The translations under genes were made by a program, and so were the position numbers. Positions 10,966-24,221 of a stretch of DNA of 64,000 nucleotides are shown here, one piece after another (the first letter of the stretch is position 1; every line of letters begins with the position of its first letter). This DNA comes from Opisthorchis felineus (taxonomy: Eukaryota; Platyhelminthes; Trematoda; Opisthorchiida; Opisthorchiidae). The notes beneath the pieces were generated by a model. The model was not told the origin of the DNA, did no database searches, and worked only from the letters and a program-made list of their open reading frames with translations. Location: assembly GCA_004794785.1 (NCBI GenBank), contig SJOL01007572.1, positions 209,238 through 273,237 of the forward strand. Direction: 5' to 3'.

Positions 10966-13600
10966 TTCGGAATTAGTGACAGTGAACAAGGCTGAAAAAC
11001 TAGCATGAAGCTGCTGTTCACTGAAAGCATTAGCAAACACAACGATAAACAAAACTAGTCGCAATCTGAGATCGCACGAGCATTCGTGAAGGACTTATAA
11101 AGGTTGTCTGACTAATTCAATTTGGCCCGATTACCTATGACTAACAAGATAGTTACATAGAAGGTCGTTAGACGGTCGTCAGGAAGTATAGAGGGGTTTG
11201 GCAGATATTAGATGGGAAGTCCAAGTATACGCAGTATGAAAGAAAGGAACTCCGTGGGCAGACTTCTCATTCCAGTAACTGTTTCGCTGTTTGTCTATTT
11301 AGACATAATGTTTGCTTCTCTCATTCTCAGCTCTTCTATACCCGGTCGTTTCTTACCGAACTCTGGAGATCAGGACTCACATAGGCAGATTTGTTTATCT
11401 ATCGGCCACTGTCTTCATTGACAAACAACACGCGATTACAAAACTGAAAGTTTGCTTGTATACTGGATTCGCCGGACCGGCTAGGGAGGGATCGTATACG
11501 AACTAACCCTTGTCACCAGGTCGTTAGTATCCAACAGCAACGCTGTTCCGCCATTGGATTATCTACGATTCATTCCATCTGTTCATCGCTTATTTGCATA
11601 TTATGTGGTACTTTGTTGCTGTTGTTGTTGTCGATATTGACGCTCTTCACACGCAATGAAGATGACGCTGGAAGTAACAACAGAGATATTAATAATGCCT
11701 ATGCGTGACATCAAAACGTTACACCTGATCGAGAAATAGTCATCCCACATGTAGAGACCAGAAGTCTACAGGAAGCAGGATACAACTCGCCTCCACCCAA
11801 AAAAACCAGTTTTCAACTGTATAAGTACTGTCTTCCACATAGGTGAAGTGCACTGGGACTTACTTGGTTATGTACAACGTGATAAAAATGTTGCACTAGC
11901 AAACACAAAGATCGTCTTTCTAAACTGAACTTCGGCATCGCTAGCTCGCTACTTGCACGTTGTCTAAAGAATTGCATTGTTGTAAAAATTTTAACACTAG
12001 CAGCTGACGGCTTTGGATTGCAAGCAAATTCTATTTGAACCCTTGTGGAACGGGGTGAAGTTTCACCCTAATTACTCTTCCTCTTCCCAGTGAGCAAATC
12101 CAGAAAAAGTACACTGATTATTTGATACTGTTTATTGAAAGCACTCAATCCTCGTGGTAGCTGTGGACGCTTTTTTGGTGAGACCTCAATGTAGATTGAG
12201 TAATCCACTGTAGCAATATTTCACCAAACCTCATTTCATTTGAAAATGCATACTGTTGGGAGGGAAATTGACAGAAACTAGGAATTTCTGTGGGATCGTG
12301 TTTTCTCGAGATATTTCCTACGAGCTGTTCAGATTATTTATCTTCTGACGCGATAAAGCTGTGGGTCACTCTATGGGCATTCAGCATTGTTAGCTTCCAT
12401 TCTACCGCTTGCCAGCCTTATTTAATTGTTCACATCCAAATGTTACATATTACTCTCTACGTTTTTTCTCACAAAACGTTCAGTTCAAATCAACGCAAAC
12501 CGAGACGCTGAAGTGACTCACTGACTTGGCTCAAATCATAAACAAGAAAGACACTTGGTTTCACAGAATCTGGTCCTGTCTATTTGAAGTTGCAGGCAAC
12601 ATTGACAGGTCTTTGAAAAAAGTACCAGGTGACTGATCCTGCTACATCTAATAAATGGGTCTAGATCAGAACGAAGCGCGCAGTGAATTTTCCTTCTGGA
12701 TCGTAGACTGCCTCTGTATTGGACTAAAGTCCCTAAGCTGTACTTATATCCCTTCACAGTCACCAAGTTCTTCGAGCGAGACCTTCAGTTACACGCTGAG
12801 CATCATGATCTCTCGGTATTTTGTGCTCATATAACACTCCTTTCTCCGTTTCTCATTATACCAACCACTGCTCGGATCCAAGAGAGTGAGGGGCGTGATG
12901 GCTTGCTGTTAAACCGTCCGAAAAACGTTGAAACTACACATAATCACTGAGAGAAAAATGTGCCAAAATGGGATGCTAAGTAGATTGCTCTGTACTTTTG
13001 AATTCAACCAATAGCTAAGTTTCTGTAGCACTACTTGGCTTTGAATATAGGCTAATTGGTGACGGTGTTCGTGATAATCCCCCAGGTGGACGATACATGC
13101 CGCGTGTATGTACAAAATTGTCGCCATTGCGTCGGCCTTTATGGATTTCGTGCATCGTTTATCACTACTTAGGTGCTAACGATAACTGTTGAAAACGGCC
13201 GTGTGTAACCGCACTACTGAGAATCAAAACCGATTGGAATAATGTGCCACAAAACAAAAAAATTCGAACGATCTACACAAAACGTCACATCTACATAGAT
13301 GAGGTTATTTTACAACTGTCACAAACGGCGAAGTATACCTTTGAAGCATAGAGACCATAAGCCACAATTCCAATAAACCAGTGCTCCGATGACTTACTTC
13401 GCCGTAGAAAGCTTATCTCCGCTAAACCTAACATCAAGTAAATTGGAGCCCAATGGTAATACCATTTTACGCCAGAGGCCATACAGCGCAACTACATTTT
13501 CGTCTTCAGTCGAATTGCGACTGTGTTTCTGGTATCGAAGCCTGCTCTGAACCGCGTCACAGTGCCGTTGCCATAGCTACATTTTGAATTTGCATTATGC

Positions 13601-13800
13601 GATCGTTAGCTCAGTGGGTCACGACTGTCAAGGCGCTATCAAAGCCCGATTGTGACACCCGAGGGTGTCTTAAGATCGACAAGTCCTTTCCACCGCATGT
13701 AACGAAAATCAGTGCGAGCGATCGGTCGGAGCTCCAGCGTTTGATTTTTTTACCAGTGTTTTGGGGCTGCTGGAGTTCAACAAAGTCCGACGCATCCGAT
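13601..13800 (+). mobile_element. Possible tRNA-headed SINE
   Basis: TAGCTCAGTGGG near 13608 matches the tRNA box A consensus at every position. The expected box B is degenerate (near GATTGTGACACCC). The next 200 bases are G+C-richer than the surroundings and have an open plus-strand frame without protein character. A truncated or old SINE of a third family is the best reading. Confidence 0.4.
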
Positions 13801-14499
13801 AGGCTAGAGACACTACGGGAACGTTTGGTGTCACAGCATATTGTTCTCATTCCCGCACTCAAGTTTTCTCGTTTCGGTGAAAGTTCAAACTTCTGAAACT
13901 GAATCAATGGGTCGACGACTTCTCTCGAAGTCCTTGAGTTTTGGCTGTTTACAACCAGCGTTGCTAATGGGTCATCTGGGCTAGGTGAAAGTGGTTATAG
14001 TACTTCGGAAGAGTTAAACTACCCAAAAAACCATGAGCCTGGTATTGACCGCATATCTTCATGCCGGATGCCAATGTGTTGTGGTCAAAAGTGGACGCAG
14101 TTAGTCGCATTAGCACTACTTTGTCCGGTGCGCCTGCATACCAGACGCCTATTGGTGCACTTTCGTGTTCAGCTTGCAAACACTTCAGCATGAAGCCATT
14201 TTTATGGTTTAAGAGATGTCAGCACTTAAATGCTGTCTGTGGTAATAAATGAACACATTTTCGTCCTAGTCCTAACAATGGTAACCGCCCTTTCATTACG
14301 TAGGTGGGCCATGGTTGAATGGTGCAAGACAGTCCTCCTCTCTAGAAGCATACTTCGTTTACATTTGTGATGGTCCCCGGAAATTTTGTGATTTATGTCG
14401 ATAGTGACTGGCTCCAGATGGTTCACTCAGGGTTTAAGCTACTTCTGAGTACTAGCTGTGTAAGTAGGGATTTTTTGGTCGATTCACAGAGCATCGCAA

Positions 14500-14538
14500 C
14501 ATAGCAGCATAGCATAGCATAGCATAACATAGCAGCAG
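14500..14538. repeat. Pentanucleotide microsatellite (ATAGC)n
   Basis: ATAGC units repeat about six times with small interruptions. No gene context. Confidence 0.75.
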
Positions 14539-17500
14539 TTTATATCTTCTACTGTCTGCGGATAATCTTTGCTGGGTAAGCAATTTTGATAAACGTCTGG
14601 AACAGAGATTGGAGTTTCGAGCCCGTTGTGACAAAAATGTCAGCAACACATTGGCCTTAAATCTGGAGGCTGAAAGTGATTTAATGAACTGTCCTTAAAG
14701 TTTGACCATTGAAACTGTTATCAAACAATGGGCTGAGTGGCAAGCCCGTTGAAACCAGGCCTATCTGACGGGAGACAGCCCTACTGACTCCGAAATTGTC
14801 GTAAGTACAACTTGAGAACGACCCCTTAAAATCAGTAACCGAACTGATCATTTAAGTTTGCGCTCGGCTGTCGTCCCATTGTTTGCTAATATCTTCATAA
14901 GTAAACTTAGGGGGAGCACTCAGGCTTTCGACCAATGTGGCCTCACAGTTATGGAAGAGCTTCCATGATGAAATATGACCATGTAGATAAACAATCTGAG
15001 TAGTCCGACCGTGGACTTGTCAGTTTGTTCTAAATTAACAACTATTCAGACAAAGAACTTCACTTTTTATTCCTGTCCTTAATCTTGGCTCAATTTTTAT
15101 ACGATTCATTTCATTTAAGGGGACCCTGCGCTCTCCAATAATGGCAAGTTTGAAGCGTTCATAGAGTGTGGACAGTGGTTATTAATCACAGTGTCTTAGC
15201 AAAGAATAACCAGTTCATGGGTGCATGTTATGCTGGCATCGAACGTCAGTGGCTGTATGGTGGTCAATCCTGACTATTGGTTCGACAATGCATCATTTAG
15301 CAGGCCTTACCACAGAAATGTGTTTTTGCATCGGCCTATGTGGGACGCTTGCCCCAAAGGGTAAGTGCTGAGAAAAATGTCGTGATGCGGCACTTCTTCG
15401 TAAAACGTTTTCATCCCTATTTCTTCAAATACTATGGCTGTTGTTGTGGAAATAATGGGACGATATAAATTAGTGCTGGAATGGTGTGCAATTATTGTGA
15501 AGTGGTCAAGACGTGAATATGACGGGACCACCGTCACTATAAAAAAGTGATAATTTTGGAGGGGGATTGCTTTTATTCACCTGATGAGCTACAACCTTGT
15601 AGACCTAGTGGCCAATTGATTTTTGCATCTTTGTAATGAATGAGGATGTGCTAATTGAAGTATGTTCGATCTTATTTTTTTTATCGAAGTGCTATATCTC
15701 AATCCCTATTTTGTACGCTATTTATGGCATAATTATGTGGTGGATTGAATAAATAGATAAATGATTGTAATTCCTTTCTGGTCAAAATATTATATCGACA
15801 AGAAGCTGCTTATCGATCTGCCTCCCTGTTTAACACAGCCTAAACATATACTTCAGCCAAGTGTTTAGGGTATTCTCGACCACTTTGATTCGTCACTCAG
15901 CTGTGCCCGTGCTATCCAGTTTGACGGACCAATAAAAGTCGGTTTCTTTCCGGTTACGCAGCCCGGTGTGGCCTCCTAATTACGAAGAGTAGGACAGTTC
16001 GATGTATGCGAATTGCAATTCCAAACTGATACATTCACCGGTACTCTTTTGTATCTCCTCTTTTGGTTTGCCTTACGAAAGCCATCTTTTTTAAACTGGG
16101 TAAACTGTATTTATGGAAATAAATCTGATGAATAGAATTTCCAATGAATAGAATTTCAAAGTTGTCTTTAGAAATCGCTTGACATAGCATAGGTGTGAGC
16201 TCGCTAACTTACACTTTTTGAGTTAGCATTGAGAGGATATTCAAATAAACAACATCTGATTTTGGTTTGTCCTTATGACTGATGATTAATGGTGCTCGAA
16301 TAGATGAGTCTGTCCTTTAACAGTCACAGCTTTATCACCTGCTGTGCAACTAAAAGTCCGTTCGGTCAGCTGACTTCCATAACATTCGCACAACACCACC
16401 CACCGTAAAATACGTATGATTTTTAAACGAGCGCAGTAGTTCCTCCCTAATACAACCTGAGAGGTGCCAACCACACTCCGTGATAGTGGAGATGTGGATT
16501 GATTATGAAGAAAAGAATACTTTGAAAGTATGATAGTCGTGCACAGCCGTCGTCTTTGAGAGACGGCTGTTACACGCAAAAGTGGTGTAATAAAAAACAG
16601 ACTGTTTCAGCGTGTCCGCTTTATGAAATGGAAATTAGTTAGACTATTTTATCATAGCATTGCTCCGACAATCGATCACGTGCCTGCCCAAGAAATCTGT
16701 TCGTTTTTGCAAACTTTTGTTAACCGGGGCATCATTCATCGGAGAAGATAACTGTTGACAATATTCGCACATCTGTGGAGAAATAGGGTTGAGATGGCAT
16801 AAGATCAAGATTGCGAGTAGTACATACTGTGGTTTTTCATCCTCTGCGAAAACCCCCAATAATTGCTGATGAAGCGGAAGTGGTCGATCCCGGAATGGCA
16901 CTCTACAATGCGTCTCGTCAGAGCCGACCCCTTCTGCTTTATAACTGCCACATGTAAAAACTTCGGACCCACGACACGGTACTTATCAGTTCTTCTGCGA
17001 TGATAGTGAACAGTTAGTAAACATTTCTGACTACTCGGTTGTGGTCAGATTCCTAACAAACTTCAACGCATGTCCTACTTGTATTCACCATGTTTTCCTT
17101 TCACGTAACTTGCGGACCGAGGGAAGTCTCAGATCTTGCTTACTCAGGCAGCATTCATGTCCCCCTTGAGGTACAGTGGGCATCCAGATAAAGTAGTTTG
17201 TTCACTCACCAGTATTCAGTTGGTTGAATGAGTAAGTTAACAGCTGATACAACTGAGAATCACACGCAAGGTTTCGTCAGCCTTCGTCGCTTTCGAAATT
17301 ATGAAGACAAAGCAAGTCACAAGTAACACGTGCGAACACGATTCCGGCTAAGTTAGTCCAATGTCTGATTCGGTATTCTCTCTCCTGCTTCTCCTGCAAT
17401 CAGCCTTGCAGCTCACACGCCTCTATATATCGCAGTAAAACTCCAAAATATTTCACTACAGGTGTAATACTAATCCGTTGGTTTTCGCTTCCATATCACG

Positions 17501-18962
17501 TAAGAATCATTTTGCACCATCGATGCCCATGACGGTGAGTTGGATTAGATTATGTTCCCTGTCAACATTATGAACTCAATCATTAGACAGTTTCAGCATA
17601 CCCGTGCAAGTATGTTTAAATTTCGCACTACCAAAAAGTTTAAACCCTGTCAGAATTCACTATTGTCACCAATAGCCTCCGAATAATTTAAAGGGCGGAG
17701 TTATGATTCAGAACTTCGTGAGTGACGACCAAAATTATTTGGTGTGAAATAATATTCGAAAAAAAGTCAGGAACCAAACTCAGTTCTTGAAGCCATTTCA
17801 CTAGGAGCGGAAAAATCCCTCAAATCTCCACTTCCTTTGCGTACGATCCTTGGGTATTAACACCTCCTAATTCTATTAGCTTTTAGAGAAAGAATGTTCT
17901 TTTTCCCTGTCTAAAGCAACTGAGTATGTCATATAGCTAAGTACCTCAGTCACAGTAATGCTGAAGACTGTCACTGGATTGCCAAGACTAGAGAAGAGGG
18001 TGAGATAGTCGAACAAGGTAGCTTAGTATCCGACACCTCCTGGGTCATTAAGAGCTGCCTTAGGTTTCATCTCGTAAAGATTTTGAACTATCCCACTTGT
18101 AGCCCCAAATTACACTCTATAGAGATGCCATGGAGTATAACGCCATAGCCATCCTATTGCCCATTCCCTAAGAGTTCTCCCGCCTCATGCAACTGCTGGT
18201 TATACCTATGCAGGTCTAATTATGCGTCGAGCAGCAGCAGGAAGTTGTTGTAACTCTTCATCTTTACGGTCACTGAATATCTTCAGTCCGGTTTTTGAGT
18301 CTCATAAATGTTTCATATGAACAGCCTTTGGACGAGTATAGCAGGATCACTTAGAACATTGGTAGATTAGGCTCACCAGGCGTGAACAACAGTTTCTGCA
18401 ATTTACTGTGATTTTACTTACGTAATATTCCACAGAGAACCCGAAGTAGAATTTCCAGCACACAGGTGTCCTGGTCACAAGTGTACCATCACTGACGGAT
18501 TGGACAAGGAGGAATGAAGGCGGAAACTTATACTAAGTTAGTACGGACAGAGGCCAAGTGATTCGAGTATTCACAGAATCGTACTAATAATCAGGGCTTA
18601 GCATGTGGCCTCCCCCGTCTTGGAGGACTTCCCCGATTGAGGAACATTGAACTGGAAGGACGAGAAAGTGATTGCAAAATAATACAAGAAAGGTTCATGA
18701 CAATTTTTCATAACGAAAGTCTCCTCGGTATCGTAAGTGATAAAATTCGTTTGCTGGTGCTGATAAATTGCTTTCTAACTTTCTGAGAACACTGTATGGC
18801 GATTGTCTTACTGAAAATCGAATGCGTTCGAATACCTGAGAATAAGCTTAAACTTGATTTGTGGTTAGAAAAAAGGGAACATGATTCAGGAGGTGAGTCG
18901 TACTTTAATAGGGTCTACTTTTTGACTAGCTCGGCCATGCAAACTGTGCTGTGAAATTGTAT

Positions 18963-19176
18963 GTCGAAGAGTTTTCAGCAACCTTATGAGTAGTGTATCA
19001 CGTCTGTGCAATTTGTCGCGATATCTCGAAAATCGTAGTTACTGAAATGTGAGGCGGCCAGGTGCAGCATATTCAGTTGCCTTAGAACATCATAAACGAG
19101 AGATTCAGCTGGGTTCCAAGTGAGTCTCTCTTCGAAACCAAGTTTGTATGCAAATGAGTGTACTTCGCTAATATGG
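18963..19176 (-). repeat. R1 dispersed repeat, minus orientation
   Basis: The segment carries R1 marker words in reverse order: GTCGAAGAGTTTTCAGCAAC, then GGCGGCCAGGTGCAGCATAT, then CATAAACGAGAGATTCAGCT and GCAAATGAGTGTA. The same words occur at 27360-28215, 36324-36745 and 51526-52090. Part of the repeat (the block with GGGGCTCATCA) is missing here. It has no coding frame. Confidence 0.65.
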
Positions 19177-19651
19177 CATTCTTAGTCTAACTTTTTGTCC
19201 AACATCTACCCCTGGCGTTTAACATTATTGCCGGTTTATTGTAGTACAAACCTCGAAAAAAACTTTCGCCTTATTTTTAGTTCATAAGTTATTTATGCTC
19301 CATTTTTATCTTAGCACGCTCATTAACCACACACACAAATGGGAACTGTTTGATCGAAAGATTAGCTGGTCTGTGTTTCTGTTGTGAGACAAGTTGTTGA
19401 TGGACACAACTAACTGATTTTTAGGTGATGAATCTCAGTAAATTTTCAGTCACGTTTCACTCAGGTTTTCCTATTTATTTATTCGGAATTATTCTTTGGA
19501 TCACAAAACTAAATGTTACTCTGCCCAAGGGATGTACATTGTTCCGCCCAACACATGGGGCGATGCTTGACAAAATATGCCGTCGACCTTGTTAGTCAAT
19601 CTATGTAGGCTGAGCGCATCCCTCACTACACTATTTCCTCCTTCCAACCAG

Positions 19652-19789
19652 AATCAAAGAGACCGAATTTATGCAGTTCGCAGAAATTGATAATCACGAC
19701 GACTTTTACTTCCATGAAGAAGGCCGTATTCACGTTCGAGATCAAGTCGGGTTTTGGATAATCTACGACGCTGCTCTAGAAGACTTCAA
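19652..19789 (+). CDS. Exon 10
   Basis: A 138-nt exon that completes a Lys codon from exon 9 and ends in phase 2. The peptide runs EFMQFAEIDNHDDFYFHEEG and then RIHVRDQVGFWIIYDAALED. The second half, with VRDQ-aromatic and YDAAL, is one of the strongest family-like signatures in this gene and resembles CCDC162-type proteins as I remember them. The acceptor is ttccaaccag and the donor gtgaga. High confidence as coding. Confidence 0.85.
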
Positions 19790-20703
19790 GTGAGAATTGA
19801 TAACCTCTTCCACATGGTCTATGATCCATTGGACCAGGAAGGCTGCTTTCGATTGTATAGTCTTAGTTGCATGGTATTTTAACGACTGAATCGGCGTCTT
19901 ACTACAGAACCTGTTAATGTCGTCCACCGTTTCAGCAATAATAACTTTCGTTATCTTGAATTTCTGACATGTTTGCATCCGCCCTCTTTTGGCTATGTCA
20001 TGTTAAGTGCTGTCGATCAACAGGCGCAGAGCTCTCTCGCTCAACGTGCTCACGGCATCACCCAGCGCTCGCCTTTGACTGGGGACGCTCCGCGTTGCTG
20101 CCCTGACGACTACATAGCTAAGTCACTTCCGTATGCCAAACCTTAGTTGCCATGCCGCAGTCTGGACCAGAACGGTAGTCCCTCGGGTTGATTTGCTCGA
20201 TGAGCTTCGCAACGAAACTCAATGAGCACTTCAGTTATCTGACAATAGTCTATAGGAGACAGGTCGTACGTCATCTCCGAAGTGATTTCGGAGGAAGTGA
20301 TTTCAGGAGCTGTGACCTGTTGCTTCATTGGGAAAACCCTGAAGACCACACAGGACAGTTGCCGAGGTGACCTTTACCAATGAACAGGTGACTGACACAT
20401 CAAAACTACCATCGCAACACAATCATGTATGATGTTGGTATGACAGTCATACGTGTCCTATGCCTTGCGCGTGTCTGTCACACTATGTGCAGATCTGAGG
20501 CCTGACCTTGCCTGAGTTGCCGTGTCACGTGTGATGCGTCGTGTTTGCATCCCAGGTTCGGGTGTCAAACAGCTCACAGTGTAGCACATGACGCAGAAGC
20601 AAAGGGACACATGATTTTTACACCAATCAGAGGACACATGAGATCTTGTTGACCAGCCACTTCGGTAGTGATTTAATGTCAATCATTTGTTCCTCGGTAA
20701 AGA

Positions 20704-21279
20704 TCACGTTCGGTCGGCAGTGGTGTTGAATCCCTCCTCTGTGTGATTGCCAGCTTTTCGCTGTATCATCATCATCATCATAATCATCATCATCATCATC
20801 ATCATCATCATTGTCAGCTGTAAGAACCGCGTACTTGTCGTACAGTGGTTGTAGCTGCCACAGTTTCGTTCACAGATGATTTGGGGAGGTGGGTTAGGTA
20901 GCTGCGCATTGGAGGCGGGAGCTGATAAATTGTTGCGTAAATACAGCACTGCCAGTGGACTGTTAAGTGGGGGAATTGGGATGGGAGCTATGCATTGAAG
21001 GCAATAGCTTGGATGCACGAGCGCCATTGAGGGCGCGACTGGGCCATGTGTGACAATGTCTCTAACGATTGATGTGGCCCATTTCGGGGTCCCCATCCAG
21101 GAAGACGGCAATGACCAGCTCAGCTGAGTTTGCTGGTAATGGCTTCTATACTTCGCTGCCAAGTCATTGACCGCCTCTGGCTCGTTTCCACCCTTCACAT
21201 GGTTGTGTGAAAAGAACCATTCGAGGAAGTCGGTAGACTGGCATAGGCAGCACGTGGCCAAGCCAGCGCTGTAAGTCAT
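20704..21279 (-). other. Unrecognised open frame across a (GAT)n tract
   Basis: The minus-strand frame of 191 codons is the longest unassigned one in the window. Its N-terminal half contains CCLCQSTDFLEWFFSHNHVK and a Pro-rich stretch; its C-terminal part is a run of Met from the (ATG)n microsatellite. The poly-Met run and lack of any known domain argue against a real protein. It may be the decayed 3' part of a retroelement whose tail is the GAT repeat. Confidence 0.25.
20765..20812. repeat. Trinucleotide microsatellite (ATC)n / (GAT)n
   Basis: Sixteen near-perfect ATC units with one ATA interruption. Shorter GAT tracts occur at about 25930, 31240 and 34747, mostly with TGATGATG words, which could mark the tails of one repeat family. 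Confidence 0.85.
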
Positions 21280-21674
21280 AAGTGTTTATTGGATAAAGTG
21301 TGCCCAGGGAGAACAGAAATGAAATCACTTGTAACTAGGACAACCAATCATTGTGCAGATCACGGCCTAAGTTTATGAGCCGGTAAAGGACGTGGTTGCT
21401 TTCATGGGGAGAGGTAATCATATTTAGCTCGTAGGTATGATCCACCCTGAAAATATTTCCCCCTGATGATTACTGTTTTCGCGCTGAATAGATCATCTTG
21501 ATCAATGAAGACAGCAAGGTTAGCACAGTCTGAGAATTCAATGCTGTAATCCTGATGGTCACATTGGAGTGTACAGAAAAGGTCTAGGAATGGATAGCAT
21601 GTTTTTCGTCGGGCAAAGGTACAGGCGAGAATCTTCATCGAATTTTAAGCGGTGTTTCAATTTTACACTTCCAG

Positions 21675-21777
21675 CAAGCTGGAACAAGACTTACTCTTGT
21701 TGGCTACGGCATTTATCCAGAAAGACCGTCAATTACGGACGTCTTCGAACACCAAGAAAAAAGGAGTTGATCAAGAG
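21675..21777 (+). CDS. Exon 11
   Basis: A 103-nt exon with acceptor tacacttccag and donor gtgagc. It takes one base to complete the codon from exon 10 and ends in phase 0. The peptide KLEQDLLLLATAFIQKDRQL is a clear amphipathic helix; the rest is a basic polar loop (TSSNTKKKGVDQE). It follows directly on the exon 10 signature and is probably part of the same fold. Confidence 0.8.
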
Positions 21778-23738
21778 GTGAGCTCTTTCCAAGAATTATC
21801 CCGTGGTTCGGTTTTTCGTTTTAACAAACGCCTTTCCAAAAAAAAACCGAAACAGTCTGTCCTTTTGCTCTTTTAATGTTCATGTTCCGGTGCTGGCGGT
21901 TTTTTACTGCTACTAGATGCCTGTACTATTTACAATTTGTTTGCTCTGCTGAAACTCTCCCCAGCGGTAACGAACATCATAAAATGGAGTCTCACTCCTG
22001 ACTTTTGGAAAATTTGGGAACATCAGTTAGGGTACTGCTATCTTGTAGCGAATTTATTACGTTTTCTGAGTGTTAACTGTCCTCAGAAAGTAGTGGGACT
22101 AACACAAAGCCTGTAAATTGGCATACTTTTTGCTCAATCAACGAAGGCTTGAATATGATCATTCCAGAACATAAAGCCATCAAGCTTACCTCACTACGCG
22201 CAGTTTCTATTGGAGAAGAGTGAGTGGGCTCCGAGTATGTCCCAAAATATTGTTCTGTGATATTGAGCACAGTCCGTTATTAATACCTACCAAGTTATTC
22301 GGTTCTTGACCATTTGCTTCACCACTCTACTCTTCCTTTAGTTTTGTTATGGGAATCTAGTCTGCACGATACAACTTTCTACATTAGCTTAAGGTTTCCA
22401 CATTTGTGGTGAGAACAGAACCACTTCACACCCATCAATTCGTTAATGCCAGGAAAACTGCATGATCATGTGCATGTGTGCCATAGTCACCAAGTCCTTC
22501 TTGATGACCGTCTAAATACCAAGAACAGTCCTTACTAGGCAACAGAAGTCGGATTCCAAATAAATTTCGGAACATATGTAGAGCCCACTTAAATATTCAC
22601 GAACCACTTGCACAAATGAGGTCGATGGGAATTGTGTCAATTGTCCTGTGTCCCGGAATGTCCTGGCTGAGTTTCCAACCCAGGTGTATAGTTTCTCCCC
22701 TTACCTCATAAATCTGAATATTTGAGGTTTGCTGTATGTTTGTACAATGTCCTATTTAATGGTACCACGTTGAATGGATTATTCCAGGTGTTCTGTTTTG
22801 TTGAGACCCAACGTCCAAATTAGGGACGTTACAGTGATTAATAATTTGGCCCTTCACGGATTCACTAGTGTTGTGGACCACAGTCTTCTTAATGCCTTCT
22901 TAATACCGTGAACCCGAGTCTGGATAGCCGCTTGATAACCTGATGCGCTTAGGCAAACCAGAAAAGTCAATGAAACGTGCGAATCAGCTGATCTATTGAT
23001 CACTGACGCGTACAAGGGTGTCATGTGCAGCCGAAAACGGGCTGTTTATAAAGCTCACGTGGAAAGTTCTAGGCGGGCCAAAAAGTGATACTAAAAATAG
23101 AACTCATCTGTCAAGGGCCAGTGAAGGACAACCAGTTAAATCTGTCTCAACGAAAACGGTCATTCCATTGGCAGTTGTGTAGTCCAGTTACGTTTGGAGC
23201 TGGTTCTCCTAATAATTAATTGCTCCTCTTCTTTCTTAGAAATTTGCGAAGTTCCCCTTTTGGTACCAATGCTTTGTACAGATATATATATCTAATTTAA
23301 GAAAGTGACAACCTGTACTGAAGAAAAAAATGGTTGAAACAATGCGTGCCGGTCTCATGACTACGAAAACAAAGACACGAAAACTTGTGATTCCAGTCGG
23401 TGAACATTGAAATTCTTGAGCCAGAATACGCACTGCGAATGGCTCGGATCATTCCGCAACGATATTCTGACAGGATCCTAACCAGTGATCATATGAATAC
23501 TCCATGATCATTGATTCATTAGCACACTAAAAGACTAATTTTATCGATTCACTGATGCTCTTTAGGAAGTTGAGTAACATGACGTTCCGTAGGCATGTTT
23601 CCGTAACTCAGGCGTTCGTGAATGTCTTTAGGTAAACTATTCTGCTGTCTGTATTTATTCACATAGAAATCTCAACGTTTTATCGGTGTCCCATGCGGTT
23701 AACTCTATAAATTCTATTTAAATTTCCTTCCCATGTAG
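21778..23738 (+). other. Intron 11
   Basis: About 2 kb. The only structure noted is a 7-bp perfect hairpin at 22810-22830 (AACGTCC / GGACGTT). No gene is seen on either strand. Confidence 0.6.
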
Positions 23739-23852
23739 GCTCAACCAAGCGACTTGGATATTGCGAGGTATGCGCATCGGGATGTTGATCGTTTCGGTGT
23801 ATTGTACGACATATGGATCAACGAATGTGCATTCCAGCAAGCGAAGCAAAAG
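23739..23852 (+). CDS. Exon 12
   Basis: A 38-codon phase-0 exon. The acceptor is cttcccatgtag, and the donor gtttga is weak but in phase. The peptide reads DLDIARYAHRDVDRFGVLYD and then IWINECAFQQAKQK, a helix with a conserved-looking Trp that fits the same large helical domain as exons 10, 11 and 13. Confidence 0.8.
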
Positions 23853-24221
23853 GTTTGAATTACATTTACCGAAGTTGTTGACTGGACCCGGGACCTTTTG
23901 CGTTTGGGCAGGCTAGAGACACATACGCACACATGGAGGCCGGACTATGGCGTCAGGTCAGATACACCCTAGAGCTAATGTAACCCTAGGAGACCGCCGT
24001 GCGTTCCTTGAACTTGAGAAAAATAGATCACACAGAATGCGTTGTCTGGTTCAGTAGCATCAGATAGATGGTTTAAAAAGTCGTCTCGGACATTCCTGCT
24101 TACGCGGTCGCCAAACGTTTCGAAAACAACTCATTGGAAACGGCCCAGATTCTGGTCAATTCAGTCACCTAACACATCTACTATGAGTTCGAATGAAGTG
24201 TCAACCGAATCGAAGTTAAAT

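Larger units (their letters stand above)
9363..19651 (+). other. Intron 9, 10.3 kb
   Basis: The largest intron. I find no exon of the host gene here; exon 9 and exon 10 join perfectly without one. It contains tRNA-like remnants (9930-10000 minus, 13601-13700 plus), a family A SINE (10773-10965), an ATAGC microsatellite (14500-14538) and an R1 repeat (18963-19176). Minus-strand frames at 16286-16579 and 16644-16901 are open but unrecognised. The remainder, about 9 kb, shows no structure I can name. Confidence 0.65.
19790..21674 (+). other. Intron 10
   Basis: About 1.9 kb. From 20030 to 21280 the sequence is more G+C-rich than the neighbouring introns and looks repeat-derived, with a (GAT)n tract at 20765-20812 and tandem GAAGTGATTTC words at 20278-20308. 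A minus-strand frame at 20704-21279 is open but not recognised. Confidence 0.5.

Noticed and set aside
22810..22830. 7-bp hairpin as a regulatory site
   Set aside because: Hairpins of this size occur by chance in 64 kb, and no regulatory context is visible.
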